From Stropharia rugosoannulata (taxonomy: Eukaryota > Basidiomycota > Agaricomycetes > Agaricales > Strophariaceae), in the NCBI GenBank assembly GCA_028532985.1, contig JANCIK010000003.1, positions 134,001 to 198,000 of the forward strand: 64,000 nt of DNA, read 5' to 3'. Shown here piece by piece: positions 23,142-35,103 of the stretch. Every line of letters starts with the position of its first letter. Position 1 is the stretch's first letter. The position numbers and the translations under genes are program-made. The notes beneath the pieces were generated by a model. That model was not told where the DNA came from and did no database searches. It was given only the letters and a program-made list of their open reading frames with translations.

Positions 23142-25626
23142 TCACTCGACCTCCACTAACTTGCGTTTATGCATCCTAGCAACAGCCGCCTTGAGTTTCT
23201 CGTTCACAGCCTCCTGCTTCGGCACACCTTCTTCGTCTCCAGTCCGCCGTTTCAGTTCTGAAAGAACTACATTAGCACAGACCATGTCGGAACAACGGGG
23301 CCACACCTACCCAAGTTCCGTTCTCCGATCCACAGCCGTAGCGGAGCGTTGCCCACTTCCTCACCTGCCGTTACGCCCGGCAGTGCATTTGCGTGCTGTG
23401 GAGTTCGCGGCAGCTCGACAACGGACTTAGGCTGTGCGCCGAGCCCCGCGACAATCTGTTCGCATGTGCTCAGCATTGCCGTCGCATGCTCCGTCGAAGT
23501 GTGCAGATACTGGCCCGCAACGAGCGCCAGGACAAGTGCGCGCAGGTGGTTGTCCTGCCCTGCAGTCGTCAGATTGAGCGCATTGCGCAATTGAGTCCTG
23601 GGGGGTTTAAATGTCAGTATGCAATAGTATTAAATTAAGAAATCCTTACTTGTTGACCAGGAATTCCGTAGATAGGACCGCAGTGAGCACGGCGCCAATA
23701 GCCTGCAGCGCACCACCGAGGCCTTCACACTCCTTGGCCACCGCCTCGCCTTTCTTGCGTAACAGCTTCATAGTCTGGGCAAATACCTCTTCATTCGCCT
23801 CGTCAGCAGCCAGACCGGTCCTTAGCCAGATTTCACCTGCACGGGCAGAAACATTCACCCAGTAATCTTCGCACCCATCTTCGTCCGGGTGCTCTGTGTC
23901 CTTGTCGGTCGTTGGCCTACGAGACGACAAAAAGGCAGCAACTTGGTAACATTTTAGCGCGCGCTCACTCTGTCCGAGCGAGTGTGCCAAATGGGCATGG
24001 TGAAGCGTTATTCTAGCACTATACAGAGAAAATATTTTGCAAGTCCGCGTATGGGCTATCAACTGGGCTAAATGCTATGCAAATTCTTTTCAGTATTGGG
24101 ATACGATCGTGACACATAGATATTACCTACCCGTTCTGCATCGTTGAATTCACTACGTGATATACACAGCTGCATACCAAAAAAAGAGCGAATGAGTTTA
24201 CGCAAATACAGAGAAGTCCGTTCACCTACTCCAATGAGTTCGCAGATCATGTCGGCCTTCATTTTGTACATTCTATCTTGGAAGGCTTTCACGTCAGCCA
24301 GCGACGCCCATGGGGGAACTGCGATAATAGGTAAACTACATGCGGACACCAGACAGAAGAAAACGTACGCTGTATTTCCTTCTTCAGTTCCTTATCCACG
24401 ACGAGGATACCTTCGTTGGCGAACATCCGACGTTTCGGTTTTCGGCCGACTGGGTCTCGCTTCGCGATGCTACTGACAAGAAATCCCAGCGTGAAAATAA
24501 CGCGGGGATGCGTCACTTGCACCAGAAGAGGAGGCGAATCGGGCAGATTGACTTCAACGATACCATCGGGGCCAAACGCGTCCAGAGCACCCCCGTCGAG
24601 CAGATCGTGTAGCTGCTTCAGCCGAACAGACGCGCGCCCGCTGTTGCCTATATAGGTGAAGAAGAGCACGCCAATGATCAGAACGTGCACGATAAGAACC
24701 GTCTCGAGCTTCGTCCTCTCCTTGGGCATGGGCGGAGCGGGCGGATGAGAGCCGTCGTTCTGCGCGGCTGGGTTTGTTTCAAGAGAGAGATTAAGTGCAC
24801 GTTCATTGCGCTGCAGTGATTCGTCCACCCTTGTCCACGCGCCGTTCTGGACAAGGTCACGTAATTCGAGGGCCTTGGCTAATAGAGCAACTTGGGGGTG
24901 CTGCCTTCGACACGCTACGTCATGCAGATCGTGTATAGAACTTAATGCTTTCAAGGATGCTGAAGCAGGGGAATACAACGGAGCCTCATCCTGGCTCGAG
25001 GCAGCCACTTGGCTACTTATGTGTGCTAGATGAGCAGTGTAGATGATATGAGGAGGATCAGACGGCAGCAGAAACTGAGTCAGTATCTTCTTCAACGCGG
25101 TTTGCCCCATTTTCGCGTTGTTCTGGTGCGCAGCAAGCCGCGCAGACACGTATGTGAGCTGTGGCTTGTACAATCTCAAAGAAGGATGCTGGATTCTTGT
25201 GATAAGTGGGATAAATGCGCTCTACACAGAATAACGCGTACTTTGGTAGTTATCGTGAGCTAGGGAAGAGTCGTTTGACTATTTGACGCGACGCGAAGTA
25301 TGTTAAAGTAGACTTACAGCTTTCGTCACGGCCTTGCTGACTTCGGCCTCGATCCCCGGTTCATCTAGTCCTATCCTGAGCCCAACTTCAGCAAGCTCTG
25401 TCCACGCGCGGCATTCTACTGCGGGTTCAAGGTCCGGAAGGCTCAGGCATCTGCGAAGAGCGTGAAGGGAAAGAAAAAGAGACCGGTGGTGGTATTTATG
25501 AGTGGGAGGATGTCTGATGAGGTGTGGAAGAGACAGGAGTAGGATATCTTGAGGAAGGGGCTTGGCATCGTCGAGTTGAATTCTCTGCCGTTTGAAAGGT
25601 CTCTCCTGGCAGTGTGTAGGCGACAT
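23142..25626 (-). CDS. MAU2: Cohesin loading factor MAU2/Scc4
   Basis: Seven exons: 25626-25318, 25221-24369, 24318-24230, 24169-24131, 24074-23650, 23597-23311, 23257-23142; 705 residues. MAU2/Scc4 pairs with the NIPBL/Scc2 loader to place cohesin on chromatin. It is a TPR-like helical array. Segments typical of the family: HPSLRLYKPQLTYVSARLAA, PPHIIYTAHLAHISSQVA, KAFQDRMYKMKADMICELIG, ARITLHHAHLAHSLGQSERA, and a C-terminal STCEQIVAGLGA. The N-terminus MSPTHCQERPFKRQRIQLDD is basic and could aid nuclear entry. The small 39-nt exon at 24131-24169 is fixed by phase and by alignment with the family. The start is the first ATG of the exon; an upstream start is not excluded. Confidence 0.87.
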
Positions 25627-26001
25627 GCTTTGCAGGGAGCAGGGACAACCCACTGTTGTCGCAATCCACTAAATCACCGTTAGTCACAATGTGACCTTTC
25701 GCGTCTAATGTCACGCAACAGAATACAACTTCAAGCAAGTCCTTGGCAAGTCCAACCCATTCACTTATTCGAGACGAACGAGTAGAAAGTGTCGGATACA
25801 GCCTTCAGCTCGTTCACATACGGTATAAGAGAAGGTAAGTATAGATTTACGACCCAGTCCAAATAGCTAGGGACAATTTGACAAAGATAAAAATGGAAGT
25901 TGAATCGCAACTGAATTGAGTGAATGGAAGATAAAGTGAACAAACTGTAGTGAAGTTCAAGAAGTTTGTATGGCCCATGTAAAACGGGTGATGAGGTCCT
26001 C
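25627..26001. other. Intergenic between MAU2 and F-box gene 1
   Basis: 375 bp holding the MAU2 promoter and the 3' end of the upstream F-box gene. Small frames only; nothing recognised. Confidence 0.45.
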
Positions 26002-27510
26002 CTAAACAATCATAGAAGTATCAAATGTACTTTCTTTCAGAGAGGGATAAAATGTATACCCGACTCCGACGAGACGCAAATTCCAGAAGTTGAACGGATC
26101 CTTTGGCTGCTTGAGAGACCAATACCTCCGGGAAACAATAGGCATATGCACATATTCAGCAATTAGTGGCGCCCCTCGTATCCTCGAAGCTACCTCCACC
26201 TTATCGAGGCATGGCCGCAGACGCGCATATACGTTATCCGGGTGCCAACGTTTAATGATCGACTTCAGTTTCGGTTCGTCGATGGTATGGAAGGTCAACG
26301 AGCGTAGACTAGGCAGGTAGAGAGGTTCCGCAGGACAACTCCCTGTAATAGATAAGATAGCCAAAAGTTGTTTCGACAACGTTTTCCTCTGATTAACAGG
26401 ATGGATGAGCGCATCGTCAGCATGATCGGGCTCTTCTATATGCAATTTTCTCACAAAGCGCAGATGAGGTAGTAGAAGTTTGAGGTCTTCGCCCTCGAAT
26501 ACAACCTGCCTTAATGTGAGATTTACCAGTTTGCATTTTGATTGTTCGATAAAGGTCGCCAGAACCGGAACATCGCCATAGGTGGCTATAAACTCAGTAT
26601 ACACGGTGAGCGAACGAAGCTGAGGGCATTTCAACCTCCGTAGCAGCCGGTTCAATGGTAGTGCATCGAGGATAATGAGTTCTTCCATGCATGGATGAAT
26701 GCAAATCCAGTCCGCATCTGAATAAATACCGCGTCCGGACTCGTACGGGGAAAGTTGGCATGTCATGACGCTAGGGGTATTCGAGAGAACTTGAAGGCAT
26801 TCGGGTACGGTGATCAATCCCAACTTTAGGGTAGTCACAAATGTCCAGTCTACGCGATGAATAGATGACGGTGGAATCCATAGCAGGTCGGCTAAATGTC
26901 TGGGCTGTAGCATTAGAGGACGCAGATCGAGCTCACTATTCTTTCCCATTTCTGGATGTAACACCAAATTATCGAGTGTCAATATCACGGCGTTGGTACC
27001 TTCAAAGTTTGAGAGAATGGAGTCGGGCCCGTGGTATATGAAGTTCTGGAAACGGTCTGAATGTTTGTTGATAGTTTCTATGATGTCGTGCGTGGTCATT
27101 TGCAGAGATGGACTGTCGCAGCCGAAATAGAAAAAGGATATTGAAAGCAGACGTCCCGCAGCGTGTCTTATCCATTCGGGGAGAAGAGCAGATACTGAAC
27201 CGTAATTTGCAGCATCGACTGCTATAGGCACGTTTGTCCAGAGCTGAGGAGTAGATAACGCGACTTCCCTCCATCTCTGGCAAACAGCTGCTAGTTTGAA
27301 AGGAATAGATAGATTGATAGGAGTTCTATAGTCCCGATGTCGAAATTCCATTAGGTCTGGGATGCAGTTGAAGAAGATCCTTTTCAAAATTTCCTGAGAG
27401 AACCGGGATACCAATGCTCTACTATGTTTCGGTATGCGTTTTCGACGCGTATTTTTGGGAAGGGGATACTGTTGTTCGGCCTGTGCCAGTTGTGCGCGAC
27501 TTTCGGCCAT
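26002..27510 (-). CDS. F-box/LRR protein, copy 1
   Basis: Intronless, 502 residues. After a basic N-terminus, residues 35-90 form an agaricomycete F-box (FSQEILKRIFFNCIPDL, then FKLAAVCQRWREVALSTPQL and WTNVPIAV). The remainder is an irregular leucine-rich region (LLPEWIRHAAG, LDNLVLHPEMGKNSELDLRP, CLQVLSNTPSVM, LRSLTVYTEF). Such proteins act as substrate receptors of SCF ubiquitin ligases through Skp1. This gene lies head-to-tail with a second copy 0.8 kb upstream. Both share the same order of motifs, e.g. DLRPL...DLLWI. The target is unknown. Confidence 0.85.
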   Translation of the reverse strand: MAESRAQLAQAEQQYPLPKNTRRKRIPKHSRALVSRFSQEILKRIFFNCIPDLMEFRHRDYRTPINLSIPFKLAAVCQRWREVALSTPQLWTNVPIAVDAANYGSVSALLPEWIRHAAGRLLSISFFYFGCDSPSLQMTTHDIIETINKHSDRFQNFIYHGPDSILSNFEGTNAVILTLDNLVLHPEMGKNSELDLRPLMLQPRHLADLLWIPPSSIHRVDWTFVTTLKLGLITVPECLQVLSNTPSVMTCQLSPYESGRGIYSDADWICIHPCMEELIILDALPLNRLLRRLKCPQLRSLTVYTEFIATYGDVPVLATFIEQSKCKLVNLTLRQVVFEGEDLKLLLPHLRFVRKLHIEEPDHADDALIHPVNQRKTLSKQLLAILSITGSCPAEPLYLPSLRSLTFHTIDEPKLKSIIKRWHPDNVYARLRPCLDKVEVASRIRGAPLIAEYVHMPIVSRRYWSLKQPKDPFNFWNLRLVGVGYTFYPSLKESTFDTSMIV

Positions 27511-28311
27511 TCTAATCTATGTGAAAAAGTTAATAGAGTCCCCGGGCAGTAATTCATACATACCAGTAAAATCTGATAGCTACGATGATATTATCAAAGC
27601 CGTGTAATGTACTTTGTCCATAAACTGAACTGGTTAGAACCAACGTCTTGACAGACCCAAAGGAATAAAGAATTGTCTTCCATGTGGTACCGTTTTCAAG
27701 TCTATCCAAAGCAAAGCAGAACTTACTTAGTGTAAGTTATGTCGGATCCAGGAACCATGCTTCCAATATGCTTCTACGGTCAAGAAAGCCTATACAAGCT
27801 TTTGCATTTGCCGTCTCGCCGCTGCTTGATCGATTGTCATCAAGCGTATCATTGCGGACTGCGGAGACTCCCCCCCCCCCGCTTTCACAGGATCGACAAA
27901 GCTTGCGGATCATAAAGTTGATTGAAGAGAAGTTCAAGCAAGGAGCCTCGAAAGCAAGGCAGTATGTAGAATGTAGAACATTCTTTTAAACGGAAGTTGT
28001 GATTGAGTCAAGACTGAATTGCCAAGACAAAGTTGCAGGTCAGTCATTACGCGTCACGGGATGCATCAATGTGTGACCTTTCACATTACCTGTCACACAA
28101 CTTCCGGAGGGCTCATGGAAGTATTGGAGAAACCAAAGGGAAAAAAATGGAAAAGGCTCCAGCTACATGTGAAAAAGAGACAAGACAGAGAGCGCAGAAA
28201 GTAGCAAGTTATCGAAAATGTGGATGCTTTGAATGACCGTAAATCTTGGATGACCTTAAACTTCCTGAACCTCAAAACCTTCTTCGCCACATAAAATTAG
28301 CGTGTTCATGA
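27511..28311. other. Intergenic between tandem F-box genes
   Basis: 0.8 kb. A 101-codon plus-strand frame (27684-27989) begins with a non-ATG codon and has no recognisable motif. I see no supported gene. Confidence 0.4.
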
Positions 28312-29682
28312 TCATTGCTGTTGTTCAAAGACGTTGACCTTTAAGGCTGGTCGCAACGTATGAAGTTTTCTGGAACGTGAGGGCCACCAATCGAGGAGAA
28401 AGTCTGAGTCGGCGTTAGTATCGAGGTCCGAGTTGTGAGCAGTATAAAGGGTCAAGCAACGCAACGCCGGTAAGTAGAGAGGGCCATTGGTAGGACAATC
28501 CCTTCTGATAAGTAAAAGGTGGAGTAGTTGCTTGGACGTTGTGTCTTCCTCGGTGATGGAATGAACAACATCTTCCGAGATGGCATGACCCGAAACTAAT
28601 TCTTCTATATGCAGGCGTTGCAGGTACTCGAGGTTTACAAACAGGCTTTCGATCTCGTCCGGGTGAAACAACGTTTCTTTTAGTGACAGACTTTCTAATG
28701 CACATGTCGATCCCTCGATGAAGTTTGTTAGGGTTGGGATAGATCCATACGTCGATGGTTTAATGTGACAGCTTTGAAGGCTTAAGGACCGAAGATTGAG
28801 GCACCTCAGCCTTCCCAGAAATTCTGCTAAAGGGTCTACATCGACAAGTGTAAGTCGCTCTAAACACAGATGTACGATGAGACCGTCAGGCTGACTGACT
28901 TCTCCTAGCTGATGGGCGACCAAATAGCATTCCGTTAATTGAGGAGCATTTGAGAGAACATGAAGGCAATCATGTATGGTGATCCGCGTCAACCTCAGCC
29001 GGGAGAGGTACCGCCAGTCCATGTTATGACAAAGTCTTGGTGAAATCCATAGCAGGTCAACAAGTTCGTAAGGGCGTAACGACAAAGGTCGTAGATCGAA
29101 CAGGCTTTTCACTCCCAGAGTGGGGTGCAATACTAGTGTTTGGATGCACATAATTCCGTTTCGAGTACCTTTGAAACTAGACAGAAGTGAATCAGGCCCA
29201 TTGTAGATAAATGTTCGCCAAATGCTTGAATACTCCATCAAGACTTTGATAGTGTCGAAGACATGGAAGTGATACGATCGACAATCTTGCGCTGGGGTGA
29301 TGGTAAAATAGATGGATATCTGCTGCATGTTCGACCGTTCAATCCACTCTTTCAAAAGAATAGGTAGAGCCTGATGAGTGCGCGCTCGAACAACTATTGG
29401 TACGTCCGTCCAAAGCTCAGGACTCGCAAACGCGACATTTCTCCATCGCCGACATACAGCTGAAAGAATGAGGGGGGAAGAAATGTCGAATGGAGTCCTG
29501 TTTTCCTGGTTTACTAGTTGCATAAGGTCGGGAAGTGAAAAAAGGAATATCTTCGACAATATTTCTTGAGAGCAGCGGCCCAAGAAGGAACTCTTGATCC
29601 ATGAAATTTGGGCTAGTATTTTTTGCCTTGGCCGTCCGTGTAGAGTTGATTTATGACTTTTGTGCTGCCTGGGCAACATCAT
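28312..29682 (-). CDS. F-box/LRR protein, copy 2
   Basis: Intronless, 456 residues, paralogous to the 26002-27510 gene. The F-box occupies about residues 33-95 (CSQEILSKIFLFSLPDLMQL, LILSAVCRRWRNVAFASPEL, WTDVPIVV). LRR-like segments follow in the same order as copy 1: LQTLVLHPTLGVKSLFDLRP, YELVDLLWIS, CLHVLSNAPQL, CLNLRSLSLQSCH. Identity between copies is modest by eye, so the duplication is not recent. There are two ATG codons in the same frame, at 29682 and 29679. The predicted role is SCF substrate recognition with an unknown target. Confidence 0.85.
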   Translation of the reverse strand: MMLPRQHKSHKSTLHGRPRQKILAQISWIKSSFLGRCSQEILSKIFLFSLPDLMQLVNQENRTPFDISSPLILSAVCRRWRNVAFASPELWTDVPIVVRARTHQALPILLKEWIERSNMQQISIYFTITPAQDCRSYHFHVFDTIKVLMEYSSIWRTFIYNGPDSLLSSFKGTRNGIMCIQTLVLHPTLGVKSLFDLRPLSLRPYELVDLLWISPRLCHNMDWRYLSRLRLTRITIHDCLHVLSNAPQLTECYLVAHQLGEVSQPDGLIVHLCLERLTLVDVDPLAEFLGRLRCLNLRSLSLQSCHIKPSTYGSIPTLTNFIEGSTCALESLSLKETLFHPDEIESLFVNLEYLQRLHIEELVSGHAISEDVVHSITEEDTTSKQLLHLLLIRRDCPTNGPLYLPALRCLTLYTAHNSDLDTNADSDFLLDWWPSRSRKLHTLRPALKVNVFEQQQ

Positions 29683-30467
29683 TATGTGGTGCTAAGTAGT
29701 AAATCGATTAGTTTACTGTCACCCACTGCAAATGTTGATATAGGAACCTTACAATAAGTTGCCGACAACACTGGCGTTACGCATCAAAGGCAAAGCAGTA
29801 AATCTTTTCAAGATCGCAAGATGCATTAGACAAATAGTAATTGCTCTACCAAAAGAAGACTTACCTACACAAAAGTAAATCAAGCATGCTTCCGTGAAAA
29901 ATGATTTATGTAATATATACAGCGGCCCCACCTTTGCGCCGGAAAGAGCCCAATGCATTCGAGGATCGTACTTTGCCGTTACTGTAAAAGGGATTCGAAC
30001 AATAAGATAATCCGCTTCCATTAGGACAATGATATAACAAGTAGTGTATCACGACCCTGTGGACGCAAGCACAGAGAAATATTTGAGTATGCGTAGATAA
30101 AAGGCACCAGGAAACCTGGCGAAAAAAACCAGACTGGCAATTGCCAAAAGAGCGTAAACAGAGTTCGATCATGTCATGCATATAGATGGTATTCCGGAGT
30201 TCAGCAATTCCATATAGCAGCTTATCTCATTTGATATAATACATCAGGGATGTGCTATGCCCATGGGAGAAGGCCCGCTCCAAATTGAAGCTTATTCCGT
30301 CGCTCTAAGTATCTGAGGATATGTATTAGTAGGTAGAACAGAGGCTTATTACGGAGAGAGTAGCAGTCACCTAAAAGGAAGCTGGTAGTTTTATGAGGTA
30401 TATAGCTCTTCTTTCAGAAGGAGTCCTACAGGGTTGTTAGATCCAAGTTTGACGAGTACTTGGTAAG
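29683..30467. other. Intergenic, no gene recognised
   Basis: About 0.8 kb. A 90-codon minus-strand frame (29749-30021) has no motif. A GGATTCGAAC string near 29991 resembles a tRNA T-arm but lacks the rest of a cloverleaf. Confidence 0.4.
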
Positions 30468-30842
30468 CTAACCTAATTCCTCGCGGAGAGGCTTGAGCTC
30501 GGTAAGGTAAGCCTCATACTGATCCTTGTTCTCCACTTTCTCCTTAATTCCTTCAAAGACGCGAACGGCAGTTGCGTAGTCGTTGACGCGGCGAGCGGCG
30601 CGAACAGCAGCCTCGACGACGGAAGGCGACGGAACAAGATCGTGGGCGAAGCAGTTGTTGAGACCGCGCTGAACTTCAAAGAGGTCCTCCGCGTTCTTGA
30701 AGAAGGTGACGTAGCGCTCAGAGAAGGACTCGAAGGACTCCTGGGCGTGGCCGGAGGCGTGTCGGACAAAGACAGGGGCAACCCGTGCACTCCTGGCTAC
30801 GACAGCAGGGCGAGCGGCGGTACGAAGGACGGCGGAAAGCAT
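30468..30842 (-). CDS. COX6: Cytochrome c oxidase subunit Va (yeast Cox6 type), mitochondrial
   Basis: Single exon, 124 residues. The N-terminal 25-30 residues form an Arg/Ala-rich mitochondrial presequence (MLSAVLRTAARPAVVARSAR). The mature part matches the subunit Va family: ESFSERYVTFFKNAEDLFEV, QRGLNNCFAHDLVPSPSVVE, AARRVNDYATAVRVFEGIKE, YLTELKPLREELG. It is a matrix-side structural subunit of complex IV. Two in-frame upstream ATGs exist in the longer open frame to 31061, but the upstream residues look non-coding, so the start directly before the presequence is chosen. Confidence 0.93.
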   Translation of the reverse strand: MLSAVLRTAARPAVVARSARVAPVFVRHASGHAQESFESFSERYVTFFKNAEDLFEVQRGLNNCFAHDLVPSPSVVEAAVRAARRVNDYATAVRVFEGIKEKVENKDQYEAYLTELKPLREELG

Positions 30843-32942
30843 CTTGACACGCGTGTAGTGGAAGTGGGGGCGAGTGGAAAACGATGAGGAAGGGTTCGGG
30901 TGCGCCGGGAATGTCCGGCGGACACAACACATCACAACAACTGGGCTCTTCTCGACCGCCCGGCGCTTAGCATCATGTTGGGACTTGTTCGCATCCATCC
31001 CGCACACCCTGACATAAACGCCCTGCACCCACATTACGTTCCTGGACGGGAACAAAGGCAAAACAGCCTCGGAGGCGTTCGCTCCCTTGCTCGGCGCTCA
31101 TCATCATCGGGCAGCACAGCCCCTTCATTCCGTGTCCCGTTTACCAAAGTCTGTGCTGCCTCCGCACTATGATCCGCCTAAGTCTGGCGACAATTCAACC
31201 TGTACTGCAACATCCTTCGTCTTGACATACCTCGGACCTCTTGACCTACTTTTATGAATTGATCCACTGCTTGTTGTCTCTGGAAACCAAGTGATTCGAC
31301 GGCTGGTGAACAGGCGGTCCAAGTCGCTTGTCTCGGATCTATTTTGGTACCCTTAACATTGTATCAACGCATCACCCCCACGGCCGTCGGGAGTCTTGGG
31401 CGGTGTACAGCCTGGCACCCGCCTCAGTCCGCACCCTGTCAGCAGCCGCTACCGTCCTCGTAGCGCTGCATCTAGCAACAGGCACCCGCACTGTAATATG
31501 TAGCTGCTCAAGACTTTCTCTCGTACTTGTGAATGTTTTTTGAAGGCTATAATATGCCCCACTTACATCTCCGTAGACATGGTAATCAAGGTTGGACGTT
31601 AGACGTAGTGGACTTGGCTGCTGCCTCTGCACGCTCAGGGCTTAGGGTCCTGAAAACATTCTATGGCGACTACATACCGACAGTTGTGGCATCATTCTTG
31701 TGCGGGATAGCCCTCGGGGTTCCTGTTATGGGCGCTTTCTACCTTCTATAGAGGCTACGATAGAGGCTACGCTGCACGATCCTGGGATGGAAAGTAAACT
31801 TGGCTTCTAGTCACCACCAATGAACGCGTGTGTTCCTGTTGGGTATTTCTTTCAGCAATGACTAACGAACGACAGATCTTCTTAACTACTTAACTGCTAT
31901 GACCTCGATTAAAAGTTTCCACAAGTGTTAAATAGCAGAGAATCTCTGCTTTCCCCCTGCACGGTTAAAGGTGTACCTGGATAACAATGTTCTGCTGCTG
32001 CAGATATGCTTACATGCCAAGTCGATATCTGCCATACATATAAAGGAGGCATGATAGAGTGTATCTGTTCTTCCAATGTTCTCAGAATATTCTCTAACCA
32101 GAGCATCTCATACTATAAGGGCATGTTACTACTATGCATTGACACCGGAGTCAGACCGTTCCAAATGCGCAGTTTGATTTGACTAGCTTGAAGCTTGTTC
32201 AGTGGCTGCGTGGTGCATGGTTTATGACGCACATACCATCCAACTGATAAAAAAAATATAACTCCCACTGACTACTAATCGCTCTGCATTTAACCGTGCA
32301 TTTGAGTGAAAGCTTTCAAGCTGAAGCGCTGGAGTCGTTCAGCTTTAACACTGAGTCTCTGTATGCTCGGGAACAAGGGAAGCAAAATAATTATTTGTAA
32401 ATATCGCTCTATGCTAAGGAAGACAAGCACGAAGCTCTATATGAGATACTCTATTACTCCTTCATATGAATACATGTAACATGGGGCAATTTCATCGAGA
32501 TAGACTTGACCACTGTGTTGATCCAAGTTTGTCGGTAGATGCCGATAGACTGGCAACGTGGCACGGATGTTGATGTTGAGCACTTACACCCTCCCCCATG
32601 AATCTGGCATGCGGATAGTACCTCGGGGCCACCAGATCGATTCTCCGACGGGACTTGGTGTCTCATGGGTCCTGCGAGGCTGTGACTCACTAATCGCAAT
32701 CTGAAGTCATCCCTAAAATGGCGCGTCGCCAGTGTGCACAGCATATCATACCTGATTCCCGATTGAGAACAGCCAGCCCGCCGTACCTCAATGAGGCGGG
32801 TGTCCTTTATTTAAAAAGGCCCCGCTTTTGTTCACAATTGCTCATACCTTGTCGCCCCACCTCACATCGTCACAGTCCTTCCAGTGCTTTGTATAGCACC
32901 TAACGCCATACCCATATAACACGATCCGCCGACGTTCCTGTT
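30843..32942. other. 2.1-kb intergenic region with one short membrane-like frame
   Basis: Contains the COX6 promoter and the bZIP 5' region. A 72-codon plus-strand frame at 31533-31751 starts with ATG and ends in a hydrophobic stretch (TVVASFLCGIALGVPVMGAF), so a small tail-anchored protein is possible but unsupported by context. A TATTTAAA at 32808-32815 may be the bZIP TATA element. Confidence 0.35.
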
Positions 32943-33551
32943 ATGCAGAACTCACTCAAGGAGGAGTTGGATCAATACGCTATGCCCAACATGACTCTCT
33001 GGGAAATGACGCGTTTGGGGACTGATGATCATGACTTCGGGAATGCTATGGCTGGTTCGTCAAGCATAGGGCACGCAAGGTCTATCTCCTCCGACTCTGT
33101 TTCCTCGTCTACATACGCCCAGCAAAATGCGCTTACCCGGACCCACCCATCGCTAAACTACAACACGAGTGTAGACCCCAGCATCTACCTTTCCTCTAGC
33201 TCTACCGTCGATCAGGGTTCGGCCCTGTCTATGCCACCGACTAGAAACTCCCCCACACAGTCACACCTATCACGTCGCCGTGCTACACCACGCTCAGACG
33301 AGGAAGACGAGCTCGCAGACGAACCTTTGGATCCCAACGCCTCCGAGCAGGTTAAGCAAGCGTACAAGCGGCGTCGCAATACGTTGGCCGCACGTAGAAG
33401 CCGACAGCGCCGTCAGGCTCAGTTCCAGAGGCTGGAGGAGACTGTTGCCCGCCTCAACAGAGAGCGCGATATTTGGAAAGAGCGCGCTTTGATGATGGAA
33501 CGCATGCTATCCACACATGGACTCCCATGCCCCAACTTTGCGGACCGATAG
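32943..33551 (+). CDS. bZIP transcription factor (Gcn4-like basic region)
   Basis: Single exon, 202 residues. The N-terminal 110 residues are Ser/Thr-rich and probably contain activation segments (LWEMTRLGTDDHDFG). An acidic linker (DEEDELADEPLDP) precedes the basic region YKRRRNTLAARRSRQRRQ at about residues 140-157. Its N-T-x-A-A-R-R-S-R signature is that of Gcn4/Cpc1-type DNA-binding helices that read TGACTCA-like sites. The zipper that follows is short (FQRLEETVARLNRERDIWKE, RALMMERML). The protein is nuclear and a homodimer is likely. The amino-acid starvation role of Gcn4 relatives is a guess here, because only the basic region is diagnostic. Confidence 0.88.
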   Translation: MQNSLKEELDQYAMPNMTLWEMTRLGTDDHDFGNAMAGSSSIGHARSISSDSVSSSTYAQQNALTRTHPSLNYNTSVDPSIYLSSSSTVDQGSALSMPPTRNSPTQSHLSRRRATPRSDEEDELADEPLDPNASEQVKQAYKRRRNTLAARRSRQRRQAQFQRLEETVARLNRERDIWKERALMMERMLSTHGLPCPNFADR

Positions 33552-35103
33552 ATGAGAAAAATATTCTATTTCATCTGCATTCTACACCAGCTTCCCGGAA
33601 CCGCCGATACGCAGGACACGTATTCCCATTCTTCTGCCTCTGCTCTGCTACTATGAGTGTCATATATTCGACTATGTTACTGTTACTCTTCTTTTCGGAT
33701 TTCTACGATGACTGACGCCTTACGTGTCTGATATGTATATTCGGTAATGGCGCTGTAGCGCACCCTTATGACCGTGAGTTGCCTCTTCTTCCCCGGCCTT
33801 ACCATAGCTGACTCCGCGTGTGTTTCTCAGATGACTGCTCCTTTTACTCGTCTGCGCACCCTTACAAACACAACTCAACAGTGCACGGACAGCACGAATT
33901 ACCCTCTCCGATTCTTCCTCCCACGTCGATACTTCTTACCTCCGATTCCAAGATCTCGCCTCGGACTTCTTTCCATTCCTTGCTCATGACTTATCGTCTC
34001 AGTGTTCAAAATTCGCATCATTATACCATTTTCTATCTGCATATATACCCGCGCAGTACGCATGTTCCGTCTGACACTACAGTCTGAACCGATACATGTG
34101 CTACTGCGCAAGACTACCGTCACCTGTACTATATATTAGATTCTTCAATCGCATGTTGCATTTCTTATTTGGAAAGTTGGTAGAGACGTGGAACTTTACA
34201 GAAACGTTCGCCGCGGGTCCAAGGTACATACGGAACGCTAATAATGAAACAATAGCAGCACACCATTGCGTTAACAAGATTGCAATGCTATAACTGCGGC
34301 AATGCCTACGGAGGCCGACGTCTGCTCGGTATTATTTTAAGAACACCCACTTCCGATCATATGCCGACATCGTTTTTGCCGCTTTGTTTGGCAAGGGATC
34401 AATCACTGGTGATTAAGCGCCCATGTGTTCATAAGCGTGGGCACGAGGCAGAAATTGTTTGCCACCTCTGTTTGACCCGGGATGTCGATGTACCTTTGCA
34501 CTTCGAAACAATTGTGGCGCTGGTGTGAGTACTTTTTAATGACGCTGTGCATAGCAGGAGACCTTAACGTAGCTGTATTTGTCTTGCACCGCCGTCTGAC
34601 TTCAGCTACATTGGGCTTCCTGAGATACGGAATCGATCACGATTACGTTACAATACACGCACGTCTCAAAGTGCCTACTTCCGCTGTGTGTACTTGCCAG
34701 GTATATCGAGCAACGATTTTCGTGAAGCAGATATGGAGATACATCGATGCTACATGTAATAACCCAGGTGGCACTTAAAATGCACGGATAAGAAGATAGT
34801 ATCGCTATAGAACCAATCAGCTATGCTATATCAAGTCCTATACCCCACAATTGAAAGAGTCACAGATGCTGCTAACATGTGGGATCAGCGTGTACGCAGC
34901 ATTGATTGATTCGGAGTATGATGTGCCGCTTGGTTATCCCGCAGTGCGTACTGTGTAAAAATTATGTAGGACATAAATTGCAGGCGTTACATTTGATGGC
35001 AAGAAATCAGTCGAAACAAGCACTTTGACTGTATCTAGATCTATATGCTGCGTGAAATTTTGGACTTGAAATTTTCGGCATGTGCTGAACTCTTCTCGTC
35101 TAA
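33552..35103. other. 1.5-kb intergenic region
   Basis: The first 500 bp are CT-rich on the plus strand and probably include the 3'UTR of the bZIP gene. A Cys-containing frame near 34280 begins with TTG and has no family match. No supported gene. Confidence 0.4.

Noticed and set aside
29985..30005. GGATTCGAAC string suggesting a tRNA T-arm
   Set aside because: No matching acceptor, D or anticodon stems could be folded on either strand.
31533..31751. 72-codon frame with a C-terminal hydrophobic segment
   Set aside because: No homology, splice or promoter evidence; mentioned only in the intergenic entry.
32718..32903. 61-codon upstream frame before the bZIP start, as in GCN4 translational control
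   Set aside because: The likely TATA element (32808) lies inside it, so the transcript probably starts downstream; single frame, no conservation evidence.
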